Program-made: the position numbers and the translations under genes
Assembly (NCBI RefSeq): GCF_000833605.1
Contig: NZ_JXTG01000005.1
Span: forward strand, 61,427 to 125,426
Source of the DNA: Anoxybacillus ayderensis
Lineage (GTDB): Bacteria; Bacillota; Bacilli; Bacillales; Anoxybacillaceae
DNA: 64,000 nt
Reading direction: 5' to 3'
The notes under the pieces: model-generated
Told to the model about the DNA's origin: nothing
What the model saw: only the letters and a program-made list of their open reading frames with translations
Database searches by the model: none
Part shown: one piece after another, positions 26,171-34,736 of the stretch
Numbering within the stretch: the first letter of the stretch is position 1
Layout: the number at the start of each line of letters is the position of its first letter

Positions 26171-27347
26171 ATAATAACGGAGACAACATCGTTGCAACGG
26201 CTTCTTTGAAGCGATGAAGCCATGATTGCTTACGAAAATATTCCGCTGTCAACAATGTAGATGTGTCGATATCGCGAGCGATCGTTTGTTTTACATGTTG
26301 AATAAACGGTTTGTCATATATATAACAATTCATTTCGTAATTAATAAACAAGCTGCGGCGATCGAAATTTGCGGTGCCGATATCACATATGTCATCATCA
26401 ATGACGATCACTTTTGTGTGGTAAAACCCGTTATAAAACTGATAAATATGAGCGCCTGCATGAAGAAGCTGACGAAAATAAGGGAATGAAGCTTCTTTTA
26501 CAAACGGATGATCCGCTTGGATCGGTGCGATAATCGTCAGTTGAACGCCGCGTTTTATCGCTTCAAAAAGAGCGTCCATGATTTTTTTACTTGGGATAAA
26601 ATACGGAGTACCGATGATGATTTCTCGTTTTGCGTGTTTGATGAGTTGAATAAACTCCTCTTCCAAATACGCCCCATCTGTCGGAACAAATCGATGTTTC
26701 ACCGTTCCTTTTTGGAGAGGTGGGAAATATCGTTCATCATCTCCAAACGTTTGTCCTGTCGCTTCTTTCCAATCTTCCGCGAACTGCCGTTGTAAATCAG
26801 CCACCCCTTCCCCCGTTATTTTTAAATGATAGTCGCGCCAATGGCCAAACTTTGGATCTTGACCGATATATTCTTTTCCGATGTTAAATCCGCCTAAATA
26901 GCCGATTTTTCCGTCAATGACCGTAATTTTGCGATGATTTCGCTCGTTTAGCTTATAGAAAAAAAACAGCAATGTCGGACGGTTCGCAAAGGCAAATTGC
27001 CCGCTTTTTTGTCGGAGGGAAGACGGTAGCCCGAAACTTCCGACCCAATCGACGAGCACACGCACTTCTACCCCTTCATTTACTTTTTGTTCAAGTAAAG
27101 AAAAAAAGCGTTGTCCCATTTCATCATCGCGCACGATATAAAATAAAATGTGGATATGATGTTTTGCTCGTTCTAACTCTGCAAAGTAATCATCGAACAG
27201 CGTTTCCCCCGTCGTAAATAGCGTCATATCGCTTTGTCGCTCGACGCCGATTTTTTTCCGTGCCACAGCTTTTGAAACTTTGTTGCCCCAATTGTAATCA
27301 AGAAAAAGAAGAAACAATAAAATGATGACAATCACGAGCCAGCGCAT
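26169..27347 (-). CDS. ywiE: Cardiolipin synthase family phospholipase D-like protein (YwiE-like)
   Basis: A 392-residue membrane-associated enzyme of the phospholipase D superfamily, likely condensing two phosphatidylglycerols into cardiolipin. One N-terminal helix (WLVIVIILLFLLFL) anchors it. Both HKD motifs are present: NHRKITVIDGKIGYLGG near residue 186 and YHTKVIVIDDDICDIGTANFD near residue 310. Typical ClsA proteins have two N-terminal helices, so it is on the short side. The ATG at 27347 follows AAAGGAGTGAGGG. It is divergent from fadF. Confidence 0.85.
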   Translation of the reverse strand: MRWLVIVIILLFLLFLDYNWGNKVSKAVARKKIGVERQSDMTLFTTGETLFDDYFAELERAKHHIHILFYIVRDDEMGQRFFSLLEQKVNEGVEVRVLVDWVGSFGLPSSLRQKSGQFAFANRPTLLFFFYKLNERNHRKITVIDGKIGYLGGFNIGKEYIGQDPKFGHWRDYHLKITGEGVADLQRQFAEDWKEATGQTFGDDERYFPPLQKGTVKHRFVPTDGAYLEEEFIQLIKHAKREIIIGTPYFIPSKKIMDALFEAIKRGVQLTIIAPIQADHPFVKEASFPYFRQLLHAGAHIYQFYNGFYHTKVIVIDDDICDIGTANFDRRSLFINYEMNCYIYDKPFIQHVKQTIARDIDTSTLLTAEYFRKQSWLHRFKEAVATMLSPLL

Positions 27348-27408
27348 GCCCTCACTCCTTTCGTTGTTGTAGTGTCCCCAAAAAGAAAATAAAAAATAAG
27401 AAAAAATA

Positions 27409-27436
27409 TTGACTGAATGCTCATTCATTATATAAT
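27409..27436 (+). promoter_or_regulatory. SigA-type promoter of fadF
   Basis: TTGACT and TATAAT are separated by 16 bases. The start near 27443 excludes the in-frame ATG at 27417 as the fadF start codon. Confidence 0.72.
27410..27427 (+). promoter_or_regulatory. FadR-like operator within the fadF promoter
   Basis: TGACTGAATGCTCATTCA agrees with the B. subtilis FadR consensus TGAATGAMTANTCATTCA at 16 of 18 positions and spans the -35 and spacer. A bound TetR-family FadR would exclude polymerase until long-chain acyl-CoA accumulates. Confidence 0.65.
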
Positions 27437-27494
27437 GAAAGTAAGTTTGTTCAGAAAATTTATTTTATTTTTACAACAAAGGGGGAAGGGTATT

Positions 27495-29573
27495 GTGCTT
27501 TGGTTGAACTGGATCGCTTTTTTACTTGTGACAGCGTACGCCGTTCATTTATTCGTGTATCTCGTCAAAACACGCATCGCCTATATTAAACTAGGGAAAA
27601 AAGTGGAGTTTGACGGAAAAGTAAAAGAGCGTTTGCAAAACATATGGGTGAACGTCTTTGGGCAAAAAAAGCTGTTAAAAGACAAAAAAAGCGGCATTAT
27701 CCACGTCATGTTCTTTTACGGCTTTATTCTCGTACAGTTTGGTGCCATTGATTTCATCATTAAAGGGCTTGTCCCAGGGGCGCACTTGCCGCTCGGACCG
27801 CTATATCCAGCGTTTACGTTTTTTCAAGAAATTGTAACATTACTTATTTTAGTGGCTGTTTTATGGGCGTTTTATCGCCGTTACATCGAAAAGCTTGTTC
27901 GTTTAAAACGCGATTTTAAAGCAGGGCTTGTCCTTATTTTTATCGGTGGACTCATGCTTTCCGTGTTGTTCGGTAACGGTATGGGACGCATTTGGCATAA
28001 CGAAGGAACATCATGGAGCGAACCTGTCGCTTCTGCGATTGCACTTGCGTTTAGTTGGGTAGGAGAAACAGGAGCTGCTGTATTGTTTTTTGTCGCTTGG
28101 TGGGTGCATTTGCTTATTTTATTAACGTTTTTAGTGTACGTGCCGCAATCCAAACATGCGCATTTAATCGCTGGACCAGTGAACGTCTTTTTTAGCCGAT
28201 TAACGAGACCGAAGCTTGAGAAAATCAATTTTGAAGATGAAACACAAGAATCGTTTGGTGTTGGGAAAATCGAAGACTTTAAGCAAACACAACTCATCGA
28301 TTTATATGCCTGTGTAGAGTGTGGACGCTGTACAAACATGTGTCCAGCAACAGGGACAGGGAAAATGCTATCCCCAATGGATCTTATTTTAAAATTGCGC
28401 GACCATTTAACAGAAAAAGGCGCAGCCATTACATCGAAGGCGCCTTGGGTGCCGACGTTTGCGTTTGCGAATACAAAAGGAAACCAGCTCGCTTTGATGG
28501 CGCAAGGGATGCAAGAACAAGCCGCAACGATCGAAATGCCGAACTTAATTGGCGATGTCATTACAGAAGAAGAAATTTGGGCATGTACGACGTGTCGCAA
28601 CTGTGAAGACCAATGTCCGGTCATGAACGAACATGTTGATAAAATTATTGACTTACGTCGTTATCTCGTATTAACAGAAGGAAAATTAAATGCTGATGCA
28701 CAACGGGCGATGACAAATATCGAACGTCAAGGCAATCCGTGGGGATTGAACCGAAAAGAGAAAGAAAACTGGCGCGAGTTGCGTGAAGATGTACGCATTC
28801 CGACAGTGAAAGAAATGCAAAAAGCAGGCGAAGAATTCGAATATTTATTCTGGGTCGGTTCGATGGGGTCGTTTGATAATCGAAGCCAAAAAATTGCGTT
28901 AGCTTTTGCGCGTCTATTAAATGAGGCGGGGGTAAAATTTGCGATTTTAGGAAACAAGGAGAAAAACTCTGGCGATACGCCGCGTCGTCTAGGAAACGAA
29001 TTTTTATTCCAAGAACTAGCAACCGCAAACATTGCTGAATTTGAAAAAGCAGGCGTGAAAAAAATTGTGACGATCGATCCACATGCGTACAACACATTTA
29101 AAAATGAATATCCAGATTTCGGATTTGAAGCAGAAGTATATCACCATACAGAATTACTAGCAAAGCTTGTCGAAGAAGGTCGCCTCGTTCCAAAATATGA
29201 AGTCAACGAAGTCGTGACGTTTCACGATTCATGCTATTTAGGTAGATATAACGACGTATACGATGCACCACGTCAAATTTTGAAGGCGATTCCAGGCGTG
29301 AAGCTCGTTGAGATGGCGCGCCATCGTGAGACAGGCATGTGTTGCGGTGCTGGTGGCGGATTAATGTGGATGGAAGAAACGACGGGTACGCGCATTAACG
29401 TGGCGCGCACAGAACAGGCGCTAGAAGTGAATCCAACAATCATCAGCTCTGGCTGTCCGTACTGTTTAACGATGTTATCGGATGGAACGAAAGCAAAAGA
29501 AGTAGAAGAAAAAGTCGGCACGTATGATGTGGCCGAGCTGTTAGAAAAAGCTGTATTTGGCCCTGTTCATTAA
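27495..29573 (+). CDS. fadF: Fatty acid oxidation iron-sulfur oxidoreductase FadF
   Basis: A 692-residue membrane-bound electron carrier thought to pass electrons from acyl-CoA dehydrogenase, through electron transfer flavoprotein, to quinone. The N-terminal third is a NarI-like domain with about six helices. Two 4Fe-4S motifs follow: CVECGRCTNMCP near residue 274 and CTTCRNCEDQCP near residue 367. The C-terminal CCG domain has HDSCYLGRYND and CCGAGGGLMW; the first CCG-like repeat has lost its cysteines. The GTG at 27495 is chosen from the GGGGGAAGGG site and the promoter position. B. subtilis fadF also lies upstream of an acyl-CoA dehydrogenase, rpoE and pyrG. Confidence 0.9.
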   Translation: MLWLNWIAFLLVTAYAVHLFVYLVKTRIAYIKLGKKVEFDGKVKERLQNIWVNVFGQKKLLKDKKSGIIHVMFFYGFILVQFGAIDFIIKGLVPGAHLPLGPLYPAFTFFQEIVTLLILVAVLWAFYRRYIEKLVRLKRDFKAGLVLIFIGGLMLSVLFGNGMGRIWHNEGTSWSEPVASAIALAFSWVGETGAAVLFFVAWWVHLLILLTFLVYVPQSKHAHLIAGPVNVFFSRLTRPKLEKINFEDETQESFGVGKIEDFKQTQLIDLYACVECGRCTNMCPATGTGKMLSPMDLILKLRDHLTEKGAAITSKAPWVPTFAFANTKGNQLALMAQGMQEQAATIEMPNLIGDVITEEEIWACTTCRNCEDQCPVMNEHVDKIIDLRRYLVLTEGKLNADAQRAMTNIERQGNPWGLNRKEKENWRELREDVRIPTVKEMQKAGEEFEYLFWVGSMGSFDNRSQKIALAFARLLNEAGVKFAILGNKEKNSGDTPRRLGNEFLFQELATANIAEFEKAGVKKIVTIDPHAYNTFKNEYPDFGFEAEVYHHTELLAKLVEEGRLVPKYEVNEVVTFHDSCYLGRYNDVYDAPRQILKAIPGVKLVEMARHRETGMCCGAGGGLMWMEETTGTRINVARTEQALEVNPTIISSGCPYCLTMLSDGTKAKEVEEKVGTYDVAELLEKAVFGPVH

Positions 29574-29635
29574 AAATTCTAAAAAAAATAAATAGTTTTA
29601 TTTTTAAGATATTTTCAGTATAATGAAAGCAACAG

Positions 29636-29665
29636 GAAGGTGTACGATTTTCGTGCGCCTTCTTT
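29636..29665 (+). terminator. Hairpin, possible terminator between fadF and the thiolase gene
   Basis: GAAGGTGTACG pairs with CGTGCGCCTTC through two G-U pairs, followed by only TTTG. A TATAAT lies just upstream at 29619-29624, so the hairpin could instead be in the leader of a separate thiolase transcript. Confidence 0.5.
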
Positions 29666-29677
29666 GCCCGTCCATTG

Positions 29678-29697
29678 TTGAACGAGCGTTCGCTCAA
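29678..29697 (+). promoter_or_regulatory. Palindrome upstream of the thiolase gene, candidate TetR operator
   Basis: TTGAACGAGCGTTCGCTCAA is a near-palindrome of 20 bases made of overlapping inverted repeats (GAACG/CGTTC and GAGCG/CGCTC). It lies 43 bases before the thiolase ATG, and the operon encodes a TetR regulator. Binding is an inference. Confidence 0.5.
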
Positions 29698-29739
29698 TAT
29701 TTTTGAAAGGGCTTTCTTATGACGAAAAGGGGGAGAAAC

Positions 29740-30921
29740 ATGGGGAAAACGGTCATTGTTAGCGGGGTACGTACGCCATTTGGGAAATTCGGAGGAAGTT
29801 TAAGTGCATTGAGCGCAGCACAACTTGGAGGCATTGCGATCAAAGAAGCGTTAGTGCGCGCAAATGTGAATGCAGAACATGTCGATGAAGTCGTATTTGG
29901 TACCGTATTGCAAGGTGGACAAGGGCAACTTCCATCGCGGCAAGCAGCTAGAGAAGCAGGCATTCCGTGGGAGACGAAAACAGAAACGATTAATAAAGTA
30001 TGTGCCTCTGGTATGCGCAGCGTTACGCTTGGCGATCAAATGATTCGCGCGGGCGATGCGGACGTCATCGTGGCGGGTGGAATGGAATCGATGAGCAATG
30101 CGCCGTATATGTTGCCGAAAGCGCGTTGGGGTTTGCGCATGGGCGATTCGACAGTAAAAGATTTAATGGTGTATGACGGATTAACATGTAGCTTCACAGG
30201 TGTGCATATGGGCATTTATGGAAGTGAAACAGCGAAAGAATTAGGTATTACGCGCGAAGAGCAAGACCGTTGGGCGTATCGCAGCCATCAATTAGCGATT
30301 GCGGCGATCGAAAGCGGAAAGCTAGCAGAAGAAATCGTCCCTGTTGCCATTCCGCAACGAAAAGGAGAGCCGATCACGGTAGCGATTGATGAATCGCCAC
30401 GAAAAGATACATCGCTTGAAAAATTAGCGAAACTCGCGCCCGTGTTTGATCCAACAGGCACGATTACGGCAGGAAATGCGCCGGGCGTAAATGACGGAGC
30501 TTGCGCGCTTGTATTAATGAGCGAAGAGCGCGCGCAAAAAGAAGGACTTACTCCGCTTGCGACGATCGTTGCTCATACGGCCATTGCGGTCGAGGCAAAA
30601 GATTTCCCAAAAACGCCAGGCATCGTCATCAATGAATTGTTGCGCAAAACAGGAAAAACCGTACATGACATTGATTTATTCGAAATTAACGAAGCGTTTG
30701 CAGCGGTCGCTTTAGCAAGCATGAAAATTGCTGATTTGCCAGAAGAAAAAGTGAACGTCAACGGTGGCGCCATTGCGCTCGGGCATCCGATCGGTGCAAG
30801 CGGTGCGCGCATTATTATTACGTTAATTCATGAATTAAAACGCCGTGGTGGCGGCACGGGCATTGCAGCTATTTGTAGCGGCGGCGGTCAAGGCGACGCA
30901 ATCATGATCGAAGTTCATTAA
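29740..30921 (+). CDS. Acetyl-CoA C-acetyltransferase (thiolase)
   Basis: A 393-residue thiolase that condenses or cleaves acetoacetyl-CoA. The acyl-accepting Cys is in [10 protein letters not shown] near residue 88, the catalytic His in [15 protein letters not shown] near residue 349, and the second Cys in AICSGGGQG near residue 379. The ATG follows GGGGGAGAAAC. It is the first gene of a run ending with icmF, giving the C4 end of acyl-CoA breakdown or synthesis together with the next gene. It resembles B. subtilis MmgA. Confidence 0.93.
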   Translation: MGKTVIVSGVRTPFGKFGGSLSALSAAQLGGIAIKEALVRANVNAEHVDEVVFGTVLQGGQGQLPSRQAAREAGIPWETKTETINKVCASGMRSVTLGDQMIRAGDADVIVAGGMESMSNAPYMLPKARWGLRMGDSTVKDLMVYDGLTCSFTGVHMGIYGSETAKELGITREEQDRWAYRSHQLAIAAIESGKLAEEIVPVAIPQRKGEPITVAIDESPRKDTSLEKLAKLAPVFDPTGTITAGNAPGVNDGACALVLMSEERAQKEGLTPLATIVAHTAIAVEAKDFPKTPGIVINELLRKTGKTVHDIDLFEINEAFAAVALASMKIADLPEEKVNVNGGAIALGHPIGASGARIIITLIHELKRRGGGTGIAAICSGGGQGDAIMIEVH

Positions 30922-30935
30922 TGGGGGATGGGAAG

Positions 30936-31781
30936 ATGAAAAAAGTGATGGTTGTTGGCGCTGGGCAAATGGGCTCAGGTATTGCCCAAGTGTGCGCAAC
31001 GGCAGGATATGATGTCATTTTAAACGATGTGAACGAAGGGCGCGTCCAGTGGGGGCTTAACAATATTAAAAAAAGCATAAACAAATTTGTTGAAAAAGGA
31101 TCGTTAAGCGAACAACAGCGCGATGAAACGATGGGCCGTATTCGTCCCTCGACAAACGTGCGCGATGGAAGCGATGTTGATATCGTGATCGAAGCGGTCG
31201 TTGAAAATATGGACGTGAAAACAGCGTTATTTGCACAACTAGATGAAATCACACCTCCGCATGCCATTTTAGCAACAAATACGTCCTCATTACCGATCAC
31301 AGAAATTGCCGCAGCAACGAAACGACCAGAAAAAGTGATTGGCATGCATTTTATGAATCCGGTACCGGTCATGAAACTCGTGGAAATTATTCGCGGTCTC
31401 GCAACAGCTGATGAAGTGTATGAAGCGATTGAACAAATGACAAAAACGTTAGGAAAAGTGCCGGTTGAAGTAAACGACTTTCCAGGATTTGTTTCCAATC
31501 GTGTATTAATGCCGATGATTAACGAGGCGATTTATTGTTTATATGAAGGGGTTGCGACGAAAGAAGCGATTGACGAAGTGATGAAGCTCGGGATGAATCA
31601 TCCGATGGGACCGCTCACCTTAGCCGATTTCATCGGATTAGATACGTGTTTATACATTATGGAAGTGCTTCATGATGGACTTGGGGATGACAAATACCGT
31701 CCGTGTCCGCTTTTACGTAAATATGTGAAAGCAGGCTGGCTCGGACGAAAAACGGGACGAGGATTTTACACGTACGAATAA
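30936..31781 (+). CDS. 3-hydroxybutyryl-CoA dehydrogenase
   Basis: A 281-residue NAD(P)-dependent 3-hydroxyacyl-CoA dehydrogenase. The Rossmann motif [14 protein letters not shown] opens the protein. The catalytic His is in [15 protein letters not shown] near residue 138, and the C-terminal domain includes [14 protein letters not shown] near residue 183. The length matches single-domain Hbd/MmgB enzymes, not the long FadN fusion. The ATG is preceded by GGGGGATGGGAAG. It lies 14 bases after the thiolase stop. Confidence 0.93.
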   Translation: MKKVMVVGAGQMGSGIAQVCATAGYDVILNDVNEGRVQWGLNNIKKSINKFVEKGSLSEQQRDETMGRIRPSTNVRDGSDVDIVIEAVVENMDVKTALFAQLDEITPPHAILATNTSSLPITEIAAATKRPEKVIGMHFMNPVPVMKLVEIIRGLATADEVYEAIEQMTKTLGKVPVEVNDFPGFVSNRVLMPMINEAIYCLYEGVATKEAIDEVMKLGMNHPMGPLTLADFIGLDTCLYIMEVLHDGLGDDKYRPCPLLRKYVKAGWLGRKTGRGFYTYE

Positions 31782-31794
31782 AGGGGTTGGCATC

Positions 31795-32946
31795 ATGAAT
31801 TTACATTTTACAGAAGAACAACAAATGATGCGTCAAATGGTGCGCGAGTTTGCCGCAAATGAAATCGCACCGTTTGTTGAGCGCATGGAGCGGGGAGAGT
31901 TTCCGCGCCCCATCCTTGAAAAAATGGCGGAGCTCGGTCTTATGGGCATTACCATCCCAGAACAATATGGCGGGGCAGGAATGGATTTTACGTCATACAT
32001 TATCGCCATTCATGAAATTTCAAAAGTGAGTGCAACGGTTGGGGTTATTTTATCTGTCCATACGTCTGTCGGCACAAATCCGATTTTATATTTCGGAACG
32101 GAAGAGCAAAAGCAAAAATATGTGCCGAAGCTAGCGCGAGGAGAATATTTAGGGGCGTTTTGTTTAACAGAGCCAGGATCAGGATCCGACGCAGCAAGCT
32201 TAAAAACGACGGCTGTTCGCGATGGTAACCATTACGTATTAAACGGCTCAAAAGTATTTATTACAAACGGTGGAGAAGCTGATACGTACATCGTGTTTGC
32301 CCGCACAAATTTAGAAGAAAAGGGAAGCAAAGGAGTTAGCGCATTTATTGTTGAAAAACAGACGCCTGGGCTTGTTATCGGAAAAGACGAGAAAAAAATG
32401 GGGCTTCACGGATCGCGCACAGTACAACTGTCGTTTGAAGATATGTGTGTGCCAGCAGAAAACTTGCTCGGTCAAGAAGGGGACGGATTTACAATTGCGA
32501 TGGCTAATTTAGATGTCGGGCGCATTGGAATTGCGGCGCAATCGCTCGGCATTGCCGAAGCAGCACTGGAACATGCGACGAGCTATGCGAAAGAACGCAT
32601 GCAGTTCGGCAAGCCGATTGCCGAGCAACAAGGTATCGCTTTCAAACTAGCAGATATGGCAACGAACGTCGAAGCGGCAAAACTGCTCGTGTATCATGCT
32701 GCCTTTTTGCGTTCAAACGGCATGCCGTGTGGAAAAGAAGCATCGATGGCGAAGCTGTTTGCATCAAAAACAGCGATGGAAAACGCTATCGAAGCGGTAC
32801 AAATTTTTGGCGGAAACGGCTACACAGAAGATTACCCGGTTGAACGGTTATTCCGCGATGCGAAAGTATGTGAAATTTACGAAGGAACGAGCGAAATTCA
32901 ACGGCTTGTGATTAGTAAACATTTGTTAAAGGGGATGGGAAAATGA
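31795..32946 (+). CDS. Acyl-CoA dehydrogenase, first of a tandem pair
   Basis: A 383-residue FAD-dependent short- or branched-chain acyl-CoA dehydrogenase. Signature 1 is visible as [18 protein letters not shown] near residue 124 and signature 2 as [22 protein letters not shown] near 340. The catalytic base is the Glu in [11 protein letters not shown] near residue 364, the position used by butyryl- and short-branched-chain enzymes. It should pass electrons through ETF to FadF. Its stop overlaps the next gene by four bases (ATGA). The exact chain specificity is not resolvable by eye. Confidence 0.9.
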   Translation: MNLHFTEEQQMMRQMVREFAANEIAPFVERMERGEFPRPILEKMAELGLMGITIPEQYGGAGMDFTSYIIAIHEISKVSATVGVILSVHTSVGTNPILYFGTEEQKQKYVPKLARGEYLGAFCLTEPGSGSDAASLKTTAVRDGNHYVLNGSKVFITNGGEADTYIVFARTNLEEKGSKGVSAFIVEKQTPGLVIGKDEKKMGLHGSRTVQLSFEDMCVPAENLLGQEGDGFTIAMANLDVGRIGIAAQSLGIAEAALEHATSYAKERMQFGKPIAEQQGIAFKLADMATNVEAAKLLVYHAAFLRSNGMPCGKEASMAKLFASKTAMENAIEAVQIFGGNGYTEDYPVERLFRDAKVCEIYEGTSEIQRLVISKHLLKGMGK

Positions 32947-34082
32947 ATTTTCAACTAAGTGAAGAACATGAAATGATACGAAAAATGGTGCGCGACTTTG
33001 CGAAAAATGAAGTGGCACCGACAGCGGCGGAACGCGATGAAGAAGAACGATTTGATCGCAGCATTTTTAACAAAATGGCGGAGCTCGGTTTAACGGGCAT
33101 TCCGTGGCCAGAACAATACGGTGGCATCGGCAGCGACTATTTAGCATACGTCATCGCTGTCGAGGAGCTTTCCAAAGTGTGCGCCTCGACAGGAGTGACG
33201 CTATCAGCTCACATTTCGTTAGCGAGTTGGCCGATTTATAAATTTGGGACAGAACAACAAAAACAAACGTATTTACGGGCGTTAGCGACAGGTGAAAAGC
33301 TTGGCGCATACGGTTTGTCTGAGCCAGGGGCAGGTTCTGACGTTTCAGCGATGAAAACGCGTGCGGTTCGCGATGGCGACCATTACGTACTAAACGGCTC
33401 AAAAGTATGGATTACAAACGGCGGAGAGGCGGACATTTATGTCGTGTTTGCGGTCACTGACCCAGAGAAAAAGCATCGTGGCATTAGCGCATTTATTGTT
33501 GAAAAAGGAACGCCTGGGTTTTCGATCGGGAAAAAGGAGAAAAAGCTCGGCATTCGTTCATCGCCAACGACAGAGCTTATTTTTGAAGATTGCCGCATTC
33601 CGAAAGAAAATTTACTCGGCGAAGAAGGGGAAGGATTTAAAATTGCGATGATGACGCTCGATGGCGGACGAAACGGCATTGCGGCGCAGGCGGTTGGCAT
33701 CGCGCAAGGGGCGCTAGATGCGGCGGTTGAATATGCGAAAGGGCGCGTTCAATTCGGCAAGCCAATCGCAGAACAACAAGGCATCGCTTTTAAACTAGCG
33801 GATATGGCAACGGCCATCGAAGCGGCACGTTTATTAACATATCAAGCAGCATGGCTCGAATCAAACGGCTTACCGTACGGAAAAGAATCAGCGATGGCGA
33901 AATTGTTTGCAGGGGATACAGCGATGAAAGTTACCGTTGAGGCGGTACAAATTTTCGGCGGTTACGGCTATACGAAAGACTATCCAGTAGAACGCTTTAT
34001 GCGCGATGCAAAAATTACGCAAATTTATGAAGGCACGCAAGAAATTCAGCGCATTGTTATTTCAAGAATGTTAACGAAATAG
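32943..34082 (+). CDS. Acyl-CoA dehydrogenase, second of a tandem pair (AcdA-like)
   Basis: A 379-residue paralogue of the preceding dehydrogenase, with the same order of motifs: [18 protein letters not shown] near residue 124, a shared [20 protein letters not shown] block near 264, [20 protein letters not shown] near 336, and catalytic Glu in [11 protein letters not shown] near 361. It resembles B. subtilis AcdA, the gene next to fadF there. The four-base overlap implies coupled translation. The pair probably arose by duplication and may divide straight and branched substrates. Confidence 0.9.
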   Translation: MNFQLSEEHEMIRKMVRDFAKNEVAPTAAERDEEERFDRSIFNKMAELGLTGIPWPEQYGGIGSDYLAYVIAVEELSKVCASTGVTLSAHISLASWPIYKFGTEQQKQTYLRALATGEKLGAYGLSEPGAGSDVSAMKTRAVRDGDHYVLNGSKVWITNGGEADIYVVFAVTDPEKKHRGISAFIVEKGTPGFSIGKKEKKLGIRSSPTTELIFEDCRIPKENLLGEEGEGFKIAMMTLDGGRNGIAAQAVGIAQGALDAAVEYAKGRVQFGKPIAEQQGIAFKLADMATAIEAARLLTYQAAWLESNGLPYGKESAMAKLFAGDTAMKVTVEAVQIFGGYGYTKDYPVERFMRDAKITQIYEGTQEIQRIVISRMLTK

Positions 34083-34092
34083 GAGTGATGTA

Positions 34093-34716
34093 ATGAAGAA
34101 GCGTGAAGTGCCCGCGTCTGTGAAAGACGAACGGCTTGTGAAAAAAAGGCGCAATCAAATGATTAAAGGGGCAATTTCGTTATTTAAACAAAAAGGGTTT
34201 CATCAAACGACGACGCGCGAAATTGCCCGCGCTTCTGGCTTTAGCATCGGAACGTTATACGAATACATTCGCAAAAAGGAAGACGTTCTTTATTTAGTGT
34301 GCGACCGAATTTACGATGAAGTACGCGATCGCATGGAGCAAGCCATCGATACGACAAAAGGGGATTTAGACGGGTTAAAATTAGCGATTGATTACTATTT
34401 TCGCGTTGTTGACGAGCTGCAAGACGAAGTGCTCGTCATGTATCAAGAAGCGAAGTCGCTCGGCAAAGAATCGCTACCGTACGTGTTAAATAAAGAATTG
34501 CAAATGGTGGCGATGTTTGAACATATTTTACGGCGCTGTGTCGATAACGGGGTATTTTCGCTTACAGAACAAGAAATTCAATTGTTTGCACATAACATTT
34601 TCGTTCTCGGTCAAATGTGGGGGTTCCGTCGGTGGGCGTTGAAAAAAATGTATACGCTCGATGAATATATTGAATGGCAAACAAAGCTATTGCTTGAAGG
34701 CATTATGAAGCGGTAG
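34093..34716 (+). CDS. TetR-family transcriptional regulator
   Basis: A 207-residue TetR repressor. The N-terminal helix-turn-helix spans about residues 20-65, with [29 protein letters not shown] as its recognition region (positions 34-62), preceded by a basic arm. The C-terminal ligand domain has the [12 protein letters not shown] helix. It is embedded between the acyl-CoA dehydrogenase pair and icmF, 10 and 20 bases from each. It likely senses an acyl-CoA and controls this operon, perhaps through the palindrome at 29678-29697; that link is inference. Confidence 0.88.
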   Translation: MKKREVPASVKDERLVKKRRNQMIKGAISLFKQKGFHQTTTREIARASGFSIGTLYEYIRKKEDVLYLVCDRIYDEVRDRMEQAIDTTKGDLDGLKLAIDYYFRVVDELQDEVLVMYQEAKSLGKESLPYVLNKELQMVAMFEHILRRCVDNGVFSLTEQEIQLFAHNIFVLGQMWGFRRWALKKMYTLDEYIEWQTKLLLEGIMKR

Positions 34717-34736
34717 CGAAAGGGGATGGGAGAAAG

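Noticed and set aside
27417..27494. Extended N-terminus of FadF
   Set aside because: The ATG at 27417 lies upstream of the predicted transcription start and within the operator; the GTG at 27495 has a strong ribosome site.
27881..28624. Long minus-strand open frame of 247 codons
   Set aside because: It lies wholly within fadF, whose Fe-S motifs are clear, and shows no family motif or start signal.
29678..29697. Palindrome read as a terminator
   Set aside because: No T-run follows, and the arms lie just before the thiolase ribosome site, so an operator is more likely.
30902..31498. Minus-strand open frame of 198 codons
   Set aside because: It is antisense to the hydroxybutyryl-CoA dehydrogenase gene, which has intact Rossmann and catalytic motifs.
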